In this document: positions 43,201 to 51,022 of the stretch, in pieces
How the letters are laid out: each line of letters opens with the position of its first letter
Numbering within the stretch: the stretch's first letter is position 1
Origin: Gracilariopsis chorda
Lineage: Eukaryota > Rhodophyta > Florideophyceae > Gracilariales > Gracilariaceae
Reading direction: 5' to 3'
Length of the DNA stretch: 64,000 bases
Assembly (NCBI GenBank): GCA_003194525.1
Contig: NBIV01000110.1
Coordinates: forward strand, 124,001 to 188,000
Translations under genes and position numbers: made by a program
The notes under the pieces: generated by a model
What the model was told of the DNA's origin: nothing
Databases searched by the model: none
What the model saw: the letters and a program-made list of their open reading frames with translations, nothing else

Positions 43201-45800
43201 TGTTCCGGATCATCCGGGTCTATAGCCATGAAGCATGGGACTTCATCATCCTCCGTTGGGAGTGCTTCCCCACTTGTGGGTAACCGCGATAAAGCGTCGG
43301 CCTGAGTGTTCTGCGCACCCTTTTTATAAATGACTTGAAAGTCATATTCCGCGAGGCGGAGTCTCCAGCGCATGAGGCGTCCCGACGGGTCGGAGATATT
43401 CATCAACCACCTCAATGAGGAATGATCCGTGTACACGGTGAAGTGAATTCCCATAAGGTAGGGGCGCAGAGTGGTCATCGCCCATACGACGGCGAGGCAC
43501 TCTTTCTCCGATACGGAGTAGTTCCGCTCATGAACATTGAGCGAACGTGACCAATAACCAATTGGATGTCGTTCCCCCTCGGGGGTGGTTTGAAAAAGAG
43601 CACACCCGACTTGGTAGTCGCTCGAGTCCGTATCTACGGAGTATGGCAACCCAAGTTTTGGGAGATGTAGGATTGGTGGTGATGTGACAGCCTCCTTTAA
43701 GGAGTTAAAAGCTTCCGATTGCTCGGGCGTAAATGTTCCCAGTTTTGCGGGGTTCCCCTTTCGCAACAACGCGTTCAGGGGCGCTGCAGTATCCGAAAAG
43801 TTCGGGATAAACCGTCGATAGACGTTGACCAGCCCCAGAAAGGAGCGCAGTTCCGTTTGAGTACGGGGTTCTTTCGCCTCAACGAGGGATTTGACTCGAG
43901 CTTTCTCGATCGCTAACCGTCCAGGACGGATAATGTGACCCAGATACTTCACAGTATCTGTGAAAAACTCGCATTTCCTCAACTTGAGGGTAATTCCCGC
44001 ATCGCGGAGTACGGTCAGCACGTCTCGGACGTGAGTGAGATGGTCGTCCAACGAGTTGGAGAAGATGATAATATCATCAAGGTAGACCAGACAACTCCGC
44101 CACTTAAAGCGGTTGAGTAGAATATCTACTGCACGCTGAAAGGTGGCGGGGGCGTTGGTTAACCCAAATGGCATCCGCTTGAAGCGGTACGTTCCTGCAT
44201 GGCAGGTGAATGCGGTTTTGTCGCGATCCTCCTGTCTGACAGGTACTTGCCAATATCCCCAATTGGCATCAAGGGCCGTGAACACGGTGGCGTCTCCAAG
44301 GGAGTCAATGCACTCGTCCATACGAGGGATGGGGTACGTGTCCCTAACAGTCACGGCATTGAGCCGGCGGTAGTCGACACAGAACCTCCAGGTTCCGTCA
44401 GCCTTTAAAGCCAGTACAACTGGGGATGCCCAGGGCGATTGAGCGGGCTCAATCACACCTGCGCGGAGCATCTTGTCCACCTGGGACTGCTCCTCTTCCC
44501 GAGCTTTCGGACCTGCCCTGTAAGGGGGTTGTGCAACCGGTCGCGCACCGGGGATTAAATCGATCCGGTGTTCCGTTGCATCAATCTCGCCAAGCCAGCC
44601 ATCCCACATTGTGGTGAATTCCCGTAACATAGTACGGAGTTTGTCGCGGTGCGACTCTGGCACGTGGCTGAAGTCCAGCGCTTCAAGTGCGTTTTCCGGA
44701 TCAATCCGGTCATTGCTCGATGGAGCATTGTCCTGTGGAACAGGTGTGGTTCGCAATTCCGAGTTACTCGGTGTGTTCGACGCTGAAGTAGCGGTTTCCT
44801 CCCCCTCCTTAGACTTGACGTCTTCGGACGGCGGGGTGAACTCCTCAGAAGAGGTGGTAACTCCGAGTACATCGGCGGCTGTCATCTTCGTTGGCAGCAT
44901 TCCCATAGGATGGGGGGTTACACTCCCAATTACTTGGTGTTTGACCAGATACTGGGGGTGTTTGCCAAGGTTGGCAACCAATATCCGGAAAGGAACATCC
45001 GGGGAAATGGAGACAATTCCATTAGCCAGCGCCAGCTGGGATTTCTCGTACAACGAGGCGAGGGGTTGTATAACCCGAAGACCGTGTTGACGGGAATTTA
45101 CCTGTACCCAGACTTGGGACTCAGCCGGTATAGAAACCGAGGCAGCGACGCGGAGCTTGGTGGACTCGCGGGACGCGGGCGGTGGTTCCTGCGCAGCAGG
45201 GAGCGGAACTTGTTTCCGAGAGGACCGCTTTAGTGGGCGGCGAACAATCGGAACCGACGATCCGTCGTCAAGTTCTACACGCCTGAGGCGGGGCCTGATT
45301 GCGTCGACAAATCTGTCGCAGTAATCACATCCCATTATGACTGGTGCTGCCAGTGAACGGCAAACGATGAAGTCCAACTTCACCACAGATGTACCAAGTC
45401 TCACGACGAGGTCCACTGTGCCCACCGTTTGTAACGGATTGTTGTTCGCATCCGAAATGTCGGGGACCGCGTCAGAGCGGATACGCGACCGCACAAGCGG
45501 GGGTAACAATGATTCCACGACAAAGTTGGGGCCTGCACCTGTATCCAGGACGGTGAGAAACCTCACCATAAACTGGGGGTCAAGGCCAAGGTCGGCATAG
45601 ACCTTATAATTGCGCTTGGCCAAGACCAAGACTCTACCGGGAATCCGGGGATTTTTACTCCGTATCCACGGGCGACGCAACACACCGAGGTGCGCAGAGT
45701 CCGCGTCAGCGGTGTCTTTCCTCGAGAGGACTTTCACCGGGGAGCGAGGCGAGGACGCCTCGGGCGCCAACAGCCTCGTTTTTGAGGACGCCTCTCCCAA
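40239..45800 (-). CDS. Element 1 Pol: protease, RT, RNase H, integrase, chromodomain
   Basis: An intact frame of about 1,853 codons. Seen: aspartic protease LDTGAGPN (D at 86); RT with RMPFGLTNAPATFQ and catalytic YLDD (573-576); RNase H with YSVDTDSSDYQVG; a zinc-finger start (HLSHYAPIGGHPGG, CSECAK); integrase core with IDILGPL, VLSDNGKQF and ERFNRTL supplying D, D and E; a GPY/F-like module (SPVADGPFKVISV); then a linker of about 400 residues rich in Pro/Gly/Arg; and a C-terminal chromodomain (REFVVDRLVGHTWDQDG, YRVRWYGYDPSGDTWEP). The order PR-RT-RH-IN-chromodomain marks a Ty3/gypsy chromovirus, whose chromodomain usually guides insertion. The frame has no ATG near its start and overlaps gag's end in the -1 frame, so it is probably made by frameshifting. 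Confidence 0.95.
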   Translation of the reverse strand: MGEASSKTRLLAPEASSPRSPVKVLSRKDTADADSAHLGVLRRPWIRSKNPRIPGRVLVLAKRNYKVYADLGLDPQFMVRFLTVLDTGAGPNFVVESLLPPLVRSRIRSDAVPDISDANNNPLQTVGTVDLVVRLGTSVVKLDFIVCRSLAAPVIMGCDYCDRFVDAIRPRLRRVELDDGSSVPIVRRPLKRSSRKQVPLPAAQEPPPASRESTKLRVAASVSIPAESQVWVQVNSRQHGLRVIQPLASLYEKSQLALANGIVSISPDVPFRILVANLGKHPQYLVKHQVIGSVTPHPMGMLPTKMTAADVLGVTTSSEEFTPPSEDVKSKEGEETATSASNTPSNSELRTTPVPQDNAPSSNDRIDPENALEALDFSHVPESHRDKLRTMLREFTTMWDGWLGEIDATEHRIDLIPGARPVAQPPYRAGPKAREEEQSQVDKMLRAGVIEPAQSPWASPVVLALKADGTWRFCVDYRRLNAVTVRDTYPIPRMDECIDSLGDATVFTALDANWGYWQVPVRQEDRDKTAFTCHAGTYRFKRMPFGLTNAPATFQRAVDILLNRFKWRSCLVYLDDIIIFSNSLDDHLTHVRDVLTVLRDAGITLKLRKCEFFTDTVKYLGHIIRPGRLAIEKARVKSLVEAKEPRTQTELRSFLGLVNVYRRFIPNFSDTAAPLNALLRKGNPAKLGTFTPEQSEAFNSLKEAVTSPPILHLPKLGLPYSVDTDSSDYQVGCALFQTTPEGERHPIGYWSRSLNVHERNYSVSEKECLAVVWAMTTLRPYLMGIHFTVYTDHSSLRWLMNISDPSGRLMRWRLRLAEYDFQVIYKKGAQNTQADALSRLPTSGEALPTEDDEVPCFMAIDPDDPEHAVEARPETWDEDADFDELLASRDKSENPLPGNFVPVSPEEMIREQFGDPFCTRIRARINGGEDLPFGVNDKGYLVRKVEARPQIVVPHSLQSRVLHLSHYAPIGGHPGGRKLYLTLRRDFYWPAMAVDCYATVRFCSECAKNRVKLRKNARKMKLFPARAPLEFIAIDILGPLLTTKRGNKFLLVITDRFSKLVRTVPLRRITALTVAQALVTHWIFVYGPPVEVLSDNGKQFVSKFFQDVCRILDVKNLFTTTYHPQCNGQVERFNRTLLAALRSYVADHPTNWDLYADAVTYAYNTQVHRTTGVSPFELVLSRTPPPVALEPQATLDNFPSVGIYRQQWKRWLSKLVPAARKSMARAQAAYKRDFDARVRGKPSPIRANNYVFIRKEYYNPEREKRHKLSPVADGPFKVISVNTDTVVVEMGDTHERISRDRVVLAPPPSSEVVLDPGNPVSTDSATPEQSGSTRPTVLPHPSRGLSDLPTLSDSPAQPGNSGPSAPAPTTSAPLARIYTRQAGNVIPYPAAPSKEGEENTRFRGAISPSQRETHRNIRNTDRGARSMSRDTNPPFPGSAVQQEPDAQALQKRQIHRLSRENEKPHSNTAAAERQSPDASKPPLAEVPAEAVQSGRSDPRPAEKGRPDTPASQGNTHTPLGEKGGQAAVEALSPGSQAPETPPVVDGIKAPATGNNLRQPPHRCGEEPRNSGITRAIARSKPVVPDAAPPHGDGALRSAAIPLKRVSSAPARNPPEGNFDQNTGVPELAPGNPSVAGDTTASPERMVQSARAPGREAVRHPITVSHGTPQGIVEMPIPQERSSSRKLAVRALNREGGTQVPRRLAVRPAYREDGNNDTPLGNDLPVKTVAPHTLLRDIFPHEQRPLGQRTATSELSPNTLLRDIIPHRGQPSPGITTTTRHGRQVYEREFVVDRLVGHTWDQDGILQYRVRWYGYDPSGDTWEPMEHLPRSQVVRYHRQTGTAAPATLVNAQVG
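41611..41623 (-). promoter_or_regulatory. Internal polypurine-tract-like 13-mer (IN-linker boundary)
   Basis: On the minus strand this reads CTAAGGAGGGGGA and encodes part of SKEGEE. It is identical to 44800-44812, 57752-57764 and 60866-60878, and matches 12 of 13 bases of element 2's 3' polypurine tract (54321-54333). It is a candidate extra plus-strand priming site. Confidence 0.5.
44800..44812 (-). promoter_or_regulatory. Internal polypurine-tract-like 13-mer (protease-RT boundary)
   Basis: Same 13-mer as at 41611, here encoding SKEGEE between the protease and RT domains. It is conserved at the homologous place of element 2 (60866-60878). Confidence 0.5.
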
Positions 45801-45827
45801 AGGGGAGACTCCCTCAGTTAGTTTACC
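45794..45827 (-). promoter_or_regulatory. Candidate -1 frameshift site between gag and pol
   Basis: On the minus strand G-GTA-AAC precedes the gag stop TAA (45820-45818). The pol frame is -1 to gag here and is open across it. About 7 nt downstream lie two mutually exclusive hairpins, GGGA/TCCC (45803-45813) and CTCCC/GGGAG (45794-45807). The heptamer is not canonical at its P-site half. Confidence 0.4.
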
Positions 45828-47991
45828 GCCTTCGGCGGTGGGTTGGTTTCCTCGACAACGAGTGCTTCATCCCGTTGACGGGGGTTTCTATCCGCATAAG
45901 CGGGGGTTGCAACGGATGGTTGCGTGATCTCCCGAATCGGGATGTATGAAGCTTGCCGCGCACGCGGGGTCTGTGGTAGGGCGTGAGAAAAGTCCGTTTT
46001 AGCACGGAGGTAGGAAGCCGTCGGGACGGAACGTTTCTCCTCTGGAGTGAGGGCCTCATAATTTGCCACCACCTTGGCCATATCCTTCAGTGAACAAATA
46101 CACTGAGGAGAGGTATGGCCATGGGCATAGCACAGGTGGCAAATGAGAGCCAGCACCGCGACACGCGGATTATTATTCCGAGTATCGGAGAAGCGAACCG
46201 CAGGGCGGGTGTCAGTCCATCCAGGCCGTTGATAACGGGATTGACCGTTTGAAAACGGGAGTCGTTGGGGTTGAACCCGACTGTTACCACCGTATAGAAC
46301 GGGATCTTCTGTTCCCGTATCATGGGTTATCTCCGTCGTTGACGGTAACTCACTGGTGGGTATCGACACACCATCCCCCTGCGCTAAATGCACGGTATCA
46401 AATCCCTGTCCAGGGTTCCCATCCGCGGTGAGCGGGAGAGAGGAAGCTTCGCTTTCCAGCAACAACGCCTTGGCGGATTTAGACCGATTGTTCGGAGTTC
46501 TTGCACGAAGTGCATCCCCTTCCGCTCGAGCGTGTTGGACCAGCTCGAGGTAGGTGATCCTTCGCTTGTCCTCCCGATAACGGGTAACTAAACTCCGGAT
46601 TGCCGGGTCAAGACCATCAATGAACATGGTACTGCGCTCCCCAGCGGGTATACGTTACCACATCTGTGGAAAGCCTTGTTAAGGCGCACCGAGTAATCGG
46701 TCTCGGTCTCTCCAGCACGCTGGCGTGTATCTCGCAAAGCGAGGATAGCCTGCTGAATAGCGGTGTTGGTGGCGTAGGAGCGCAGAAGATACTGCACAGC
46801 CTCCGGCCAGCAAGTAACTCCTCCCTCGGAGGCGCGAGAAGATCCTCGGACAGAGGTGTATTGGTCCTCGGCCACTCCCCGTAAGAAATACGGTAAAGCC
46901 AAATAGGCTTGTCCCTCATTCATACCGAGGATATCGGCCTCCGCTACAAAGCGGGATAGGAAATCCAGTACTAGGACTGGGTCCTCTCCAGTAAAATACT
47001 GGTTGCGGAGCGAGAGCTGCATTCGCTTAATGCATTCTCGCACCTTTCCCGTACCACGAGGCGTACGTCCAAGTGACGAATCTTCAAGCCGGTAGTACCG
47101 GTATGATAAAAGCTTCCGGTAATCCGGGTTTGTCGGTTTCAATTCCCGGAGACCGGGGTGTCTTCTCCCCTTCTGGCGGGTTCGGACCACACCTTCAGTG
47201 GCCGATGACCGCTTCGAGCGGGAGGAGTAGCCTCGCTTCTCGTCCTCCCAGTCGGAGTCCGAGGAGCTCGAGCTAACCGAATGGTTTCGGGATGAGTCCG
47301 ACGATGTCGAAGAATCGGAGTCCGAATATTTTCGGTGGTGTTTCCGTCGGTGACGGCGTTTCTTCTTCCCAGCAACCTGGTCGTTGTGCGATGCCTCGTT
47401 TACTGGATCACCCAGGGATGGTTTGTCCATGAGGACGAACTGCTCCAGCGTCTCCAGGCGGGCACCAATCCGATCAAATCGGGCTTCAACTCCTTCGATG
47501 AAGGCGGCGGGTTGTCCCAAACTCTCCAACACGGAGTTGACGTCAGACCGTAAAATACGGAGTTCCTCGGCGACCTCCTCTACGGGGGTTGCCGAGACCA
47601 CCTCTTGGAGGGATTTTAGTTTCCCTACAAGGGTGTCATGGGCGGTCCACAGAGCGCGGACCTGGGATTCCAGGGAAGTCCCCTGGGGGGTGTTATCGCC
47701 CGTTCCACGGGGGCTTGAAGCCGCGACAGCGGGAGCAGGCCGGGGTGCCTGGGGCACTGCGGCAACAGCCGGAGTCGATGCTGCATTCCCCTGTGGGGGT
47801 GATAACGAGGGCAAAAGGAGGTTCCGGGGTTCCCGGTCGGGGGTATCATTCCGCAATGAAGCGGCGCCAGCACGGCTGGAACTTGTCCGTATAGGGATAC
47901 GGGGTACGAACCGAACTTCGGAAGTGTCCGCGTTGTCGCGGGAGCGACTACGCGTAACCACTGGCTCCGCGTCGGAGGGATTTCTCGACAT
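45818..47991 (-). CDS. Element 1 Gag with CCHC zinc knuckle, split by a frame change
   Basis: The first frame (47991-46588, ATG at 47991, 467 aa) has a disordered Pro/Ala N-terminus, a coiled segment (ESQVRALWTAHDTLVGKLKS), a basic RRHRRKHHRK patch and a capsid-like helical region. The second frame (46627-45818) carries on with MFIDGLDPAIRSLVTRY and a zinc knuckle CHLCYAHGHTSPQC (CX2CX4HX4C). The two overlap by about 40 nt and the second is -1 relative to the first. The change falls near a CGCT-CCCC-AGCG hairpin at about 46634-46645. It may be a 1-nt deletion in this copy or a second recoding site. Gag forms the virus-like particle. Confidence 0.8.
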
Positions 47992-48080
47992 GAGAAAATA
48001 CCGTTACGACGGGAAACGATCACGGAACTTCCGGTGAATGAAAACAAACCTCGTAAGAGGGAAAGCAAAAACCGATTCTA

Positions 48081-48093
48081 GGTCGGGAGACCA
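48081..48093 (-). promoter_or_regulatory. Primer-binding site of element 1
   Basis: Three nucleotides after the 5' LTR the minus strand reads TGGTCTCCCGACC, starting with the TGG expected opposite a tRNA CCA end. The same 13 nt occur at 52770-52782 in element B. The tRNA was not identified, and the site is itself a GGTC/GACC hairpin. Confidence 0.6.
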
Positions 48094-48096
48094 CTT

Positions 48097-48903
48097 TGTG
48101 GTGCAATGCCCCAAAGGGGAAAAACACCGAAAGACGTCCGGGATCTTCCTCTCACGAGGTGAACCCAGTTGGGTAGAGCCCTCCCAGAGGTGTCACGGCG
48201 AAGCCGGTTTGTAAGACCAGGGACACCTGTCGCGACTCGCGCAGGGAGGTGAAGGCGAAGAATCGGTATCCGCGTGAGCGGGGTGTGATCCTCAGTAGAG
48301 GTATGTTTCCACGTAAGTGGGGGTGTGTGAGCGGATGCGCACACGAGGGCCGCGGATAGCGGGAGGTGCTACCCTAAAAAGGGGAAAGAGGAAGGACGAG
48401 TGGGTCGCGAGAGCGACGAGTAGATACGGCAATGCCGGTGGACAGGACTCCCTATACAGGGCGAAACACCAATATGATTGGAACAATTAGTACTCCCAAT
48501 GATGGGTCTCCTTTAGATGTGCAAGGGGGGTGAACTTCCGTACACTACGGTGCTTCCCTCCAAGGAGGAGTTGAGAACACGCGGAGGCGGTAAAGCTCAG
48601 AGCCAATTCCCCAGGTTGGGGTCCCTTGTTGGGGAAGGTTTACTGGTGCAACGGCAGTGCGCCGTCGCACTAAGTACTAGCTTCCCAGAAATGGGTGTGA
48701 AAATAATAAATAAAATTAACTAAAATACTCCACATTCCGTGGCAACATCCACTACTGTGGCCAACCGCCAATTGACCCAAAACCGTGTCCCACGTGTCCA
48801 TACCCACCATTGTGGGGCGTAGTTCATATACACACTACACAACCGATAATATCGGGAAAGCGTTCAAGTACCCAGAATCCCTCCCTGAGGGCGTTGCACT
48901 TCA
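48097..48903 (-). repeat. Element 1 5' LTR (right copy)
   Basis: 807 bp, three differences from the left copy. It drives gag-pol on the minus strand. Confidence 0.95.
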
Positions 48904-48908
48904 CTTGT
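48904..48908. repeat. Target-site duplication CTTGT (right copy)
   Basis: Matches 37392-37396. Confidence 0.9.
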
Positions 48909-49528
48909 GCATGTTGTTCGGCATATCAGCATCGGTATGCTCGCTGTTTCTTCGTTTCGGGAGGCAACTTGTGTTGCGGGCATTGAAGGATGATGATAAC
49001 GCAGCTGTCAGAATGCCAACAGCTGAGGAAATAGAGGCCTTTCAAAATGCATTCTCTGCCAAATACTCTACCCTAGGTGATGTTTATGCTGTAGCAGATG
49101 GTTTGAAGCTTTACTTGGAGCAATCTGGGTACTGCGTAATTCAGAATATGTTCTATAATGGATGGACGCATGATCATTACGTCGGCAACGTCTTCGTGTT
49201 TGCTCCAAATGAATGCATCATTGCATGCGCAACAAACGCTCCAGGAGCCATGCATGACTCTACTATAGCTGAATGGGGAAACATTTATTCGAAACTAGAG
49301 GCCTGCTACGAAAACTACGGAGGGCGATGTGTCGTGGACTCCGCTTTTTGTAAGGCACAGTACCCATTTCTTATTAAGTCTGCACAGGATCATTTCAGCT
49401 CGGCTGTTTACGCTATAGATGTCGTACGCATGCGCCAAGCAACGTCTGCAAGGCAGGCATCCGAATGGGGAATGCGTGGATTTCAGGGAACTTTTCCTCG
49501 CCTCAAGGACCGAATGCCGTACGAGTAG
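48909..49528 (+). pseudogene. PIF/Harbinger-type DDE transposase, C-terminal part
   Basis: It continues the frame broken at 37396. Seen: VADGLKLYLEQSGY (first catalytic D in the DG motif), NGWTHDHYVGNVFVFAPNECI, APGAMHDSTIAEWG (second D in HDS) and VVDSAFCKAQYPFLIKS. The acidic third residue may lie in the RQASEWGMRGFQG segment (E of SEWG). These are the blocks of DDE_Tnp_4/Harbinger transposases. The stop is at 49526-49528. The neighbour on the opposite strand is a Myb-like protein, the usual two-gene layout of PIF/Harbinger elements. Confidence 0.85.
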
Positions 49529-49681
49529 AGAGGCAAACGTAAGCTAATTTTACTCTCAGTGGTTCGGCTATTCAACCTTCGGGCAAGACTGGTGGGGATT
49601 AATCAAATCGTATCATCTTATATGCCACACATGGGCGCAGAAGTAAACCATCTATTGTTCTCTATGAATCCGTAAAACAAG

Positions 49682-50659
49682 CTACTTCTTGACCAGCGAC
49701 ATCATCAACATCTCCATCATACGTTCATGTCGCTTGGTCTCTTCCTGCCGAATTGCTCGCTCCTCTGCCCGCTGCGCCGCTCTTTCTTTCCTCTCTTCCT
49801 CTCGTTCGGCCTCCCGTCGAAGGCGCTCTTCACGCTGTTCCTGTCTCCATTTCTTTTCTTCCTCACGCTCTATAGATCTCATCGCCGTGTCCTCGTCCCG
49901 CCTCGCCTGATCCTGCATCATCTGTAGCTTGTAAAGCTCAATCAGGTCAGCACTCGAGCTTCCTGGCGTCTCTTTTGCCCCCCTCTTACGCACGATAGGG
50001 CGTGCACTGGAAGGGCTCGGTGATTTTAGGGGGGTGTTCTCGCGCGCGCAGTCTGCTGAATGCAGTACTTCTGCGCCGCTAGGGCCGTCATCGAAAGGAT
50101 TAGTCTCCGGCTCCTCGTCGCCGGAATCAAATGCACAAAGGATATCATCCGAATCTTCACCTTCCCCGATGTCCGCACGTTCTGTCATACTGTAACGAAT
50201 AGGTTTAGCTTTCTCAACATCTGGAGTAATGGTAGGATCCCCAGTTGGGATCCTGCGGCGATGAAGAGAGGCAAATTTACGCTTCAAGCTGTCCACGGTG
50301 CGCTTATACTCGGGGTATCTTTCCGAATGAAGCCAGACGATATGGTCCCATTCCTCCTTAGCGAGCGGCAAATGTTCTTCTAGAAGCTCCAGTAAACTGT
50401 CTACTCCCTGCCTTGAAAATCCCGAGCCGCGCCCCCCACTCTTCTCGATCGTCTTCTTCCTCTTACGAATTCCACCCACTACCCTCGAAGCCGACTTTCG
50501 GCCACCTCTCTGCTGCCATGCAGCAGCATGAGAGGGTACATTTCTCGTCGCTGCGGCCCCGGAGAAAGTGGTGGAGAGGTTCCGGGGCATTGGTGGGGAT
50601 GCGCTAGTCGCAGCGGCATCGGGCGGAACAGACGGCAATGCACCTTGCGCGTGAGGCAT
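49682..50659 (-). CDS. Myb/SANT-like DUF6818 protein, Harbinger partner
   Basis: From the first ATG (50659) about 325 aa are encoded. The frame is open to 51022 through Pro/Ser-rich sequence without an ATG, so a 5' exon may exist. Seen: a trihelix-like domain, GFSRQGVDSLLELLEEHLPL then EEWDHIVWLHSERYPEYKR and VDSLKRKFASLHRRRIPTGDP, matching the DUF6818 pattern. An acidic linker and a long charged coiled coil (about 80 residues of Arg/Glu ending RMMEMLMMSLVKK) follow. In Harbinger elements the Myb-like partner binds the element ends and brings the transposase to the nucleus. It is convergent with the transposase, 154 bp apart. Confidence 0.75.
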   Translation of the reverse strand: MPHAQGALPSVPPDAAATSASPPMPRNLSTTFSGAAATRNVPSHAAAWQQRGGRKSASRVVGGIRKRKKTIEKSGGRGSGFSRQGVDSLLELLEEHLPLAKEEWDHIVWLHSERYPEYKRTVDSLKRKFASLHRRRIPTGDPTITPDVEKAKPIRYSMTERADIGEGEDSDDILCAFDSGDEEPETNPFDDGPSGAEVLHSADCARENTPLKSPSPSSARPIVRKRGAKETPGSSSADLIELYKLQMMQDQARRDEDTAMRSIEREEEKKWRQEQREERLRREAEREEERKERAAQRAEERAIRQEETKRHERMMEMLMMSLVKK

Positions 50660-51022
50660 AGGCGTCTCGGAGGAAGGCTGGGATGGCGATGCGGAGCGAA
50701 CTTGCGGCAGAGTCGCGACCGAAGGGCTTCGGTGACGTGACAGAGAAGCTTGTGTTCTCCCGGGGTTGCATTCCGAAGAGCGTTGTACGGAGAGCGGAGC
50801 CGGTATGAAAGGAGGAGAGGGAAGCGATGGGGGCTCAGGGAAGCTCTCCGAAGGATCGTGGAGCGGGTGTTGTGCGTAGGCGGTATCTTGACCGGCGGGT
50901 GGGGCAGGGGCAAATCCGCTTGGCCGGAGGAAGTCATTCTGCACGTGCGAGGAGGTGCCCGGCGGGAGGTAGTCGGTTTTGGAAGGGGGGTAGGCGAAGG
51001 TTGGTGGACACAGCTGGCACAA

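Larger units (their letters stand above)
37397..48903 (-). mobile_element. Element 1: complete chromodomain Ty3/gypsy LTR retrotransposon
   Basis: The element is 11,507 bp, flanked by CTTGT duplications, with 807-bp LTRs that begin TGTGG and end TTCA. The LTRs differ at only three positions found by eye (37737/48437, 37865/48565, 37950/48650), so insertion is recent. Gag and pol read on the minus strand: 5' LTR at 48097-48903, primer-binding site 48081-48093, gag 47991-45818, one long pol 45800-40239, polypurine tract 38204-38215, 3' LTR 37397-38203. An extra gene lies on the plus strand between pol and the 3' LTR. The whole element is dense in tiny perfect hairpins (see findings). Confidence 0.95.

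Noticed and set aside
37397..48903. CRISPR-like or tandem-repeat explanation for the regular mini-hairpins
   Set aside because: The stems differ in sequence, spacing is only roughly regular, and they sit inside coding frames. There is no constant repeat and no spacer structure.
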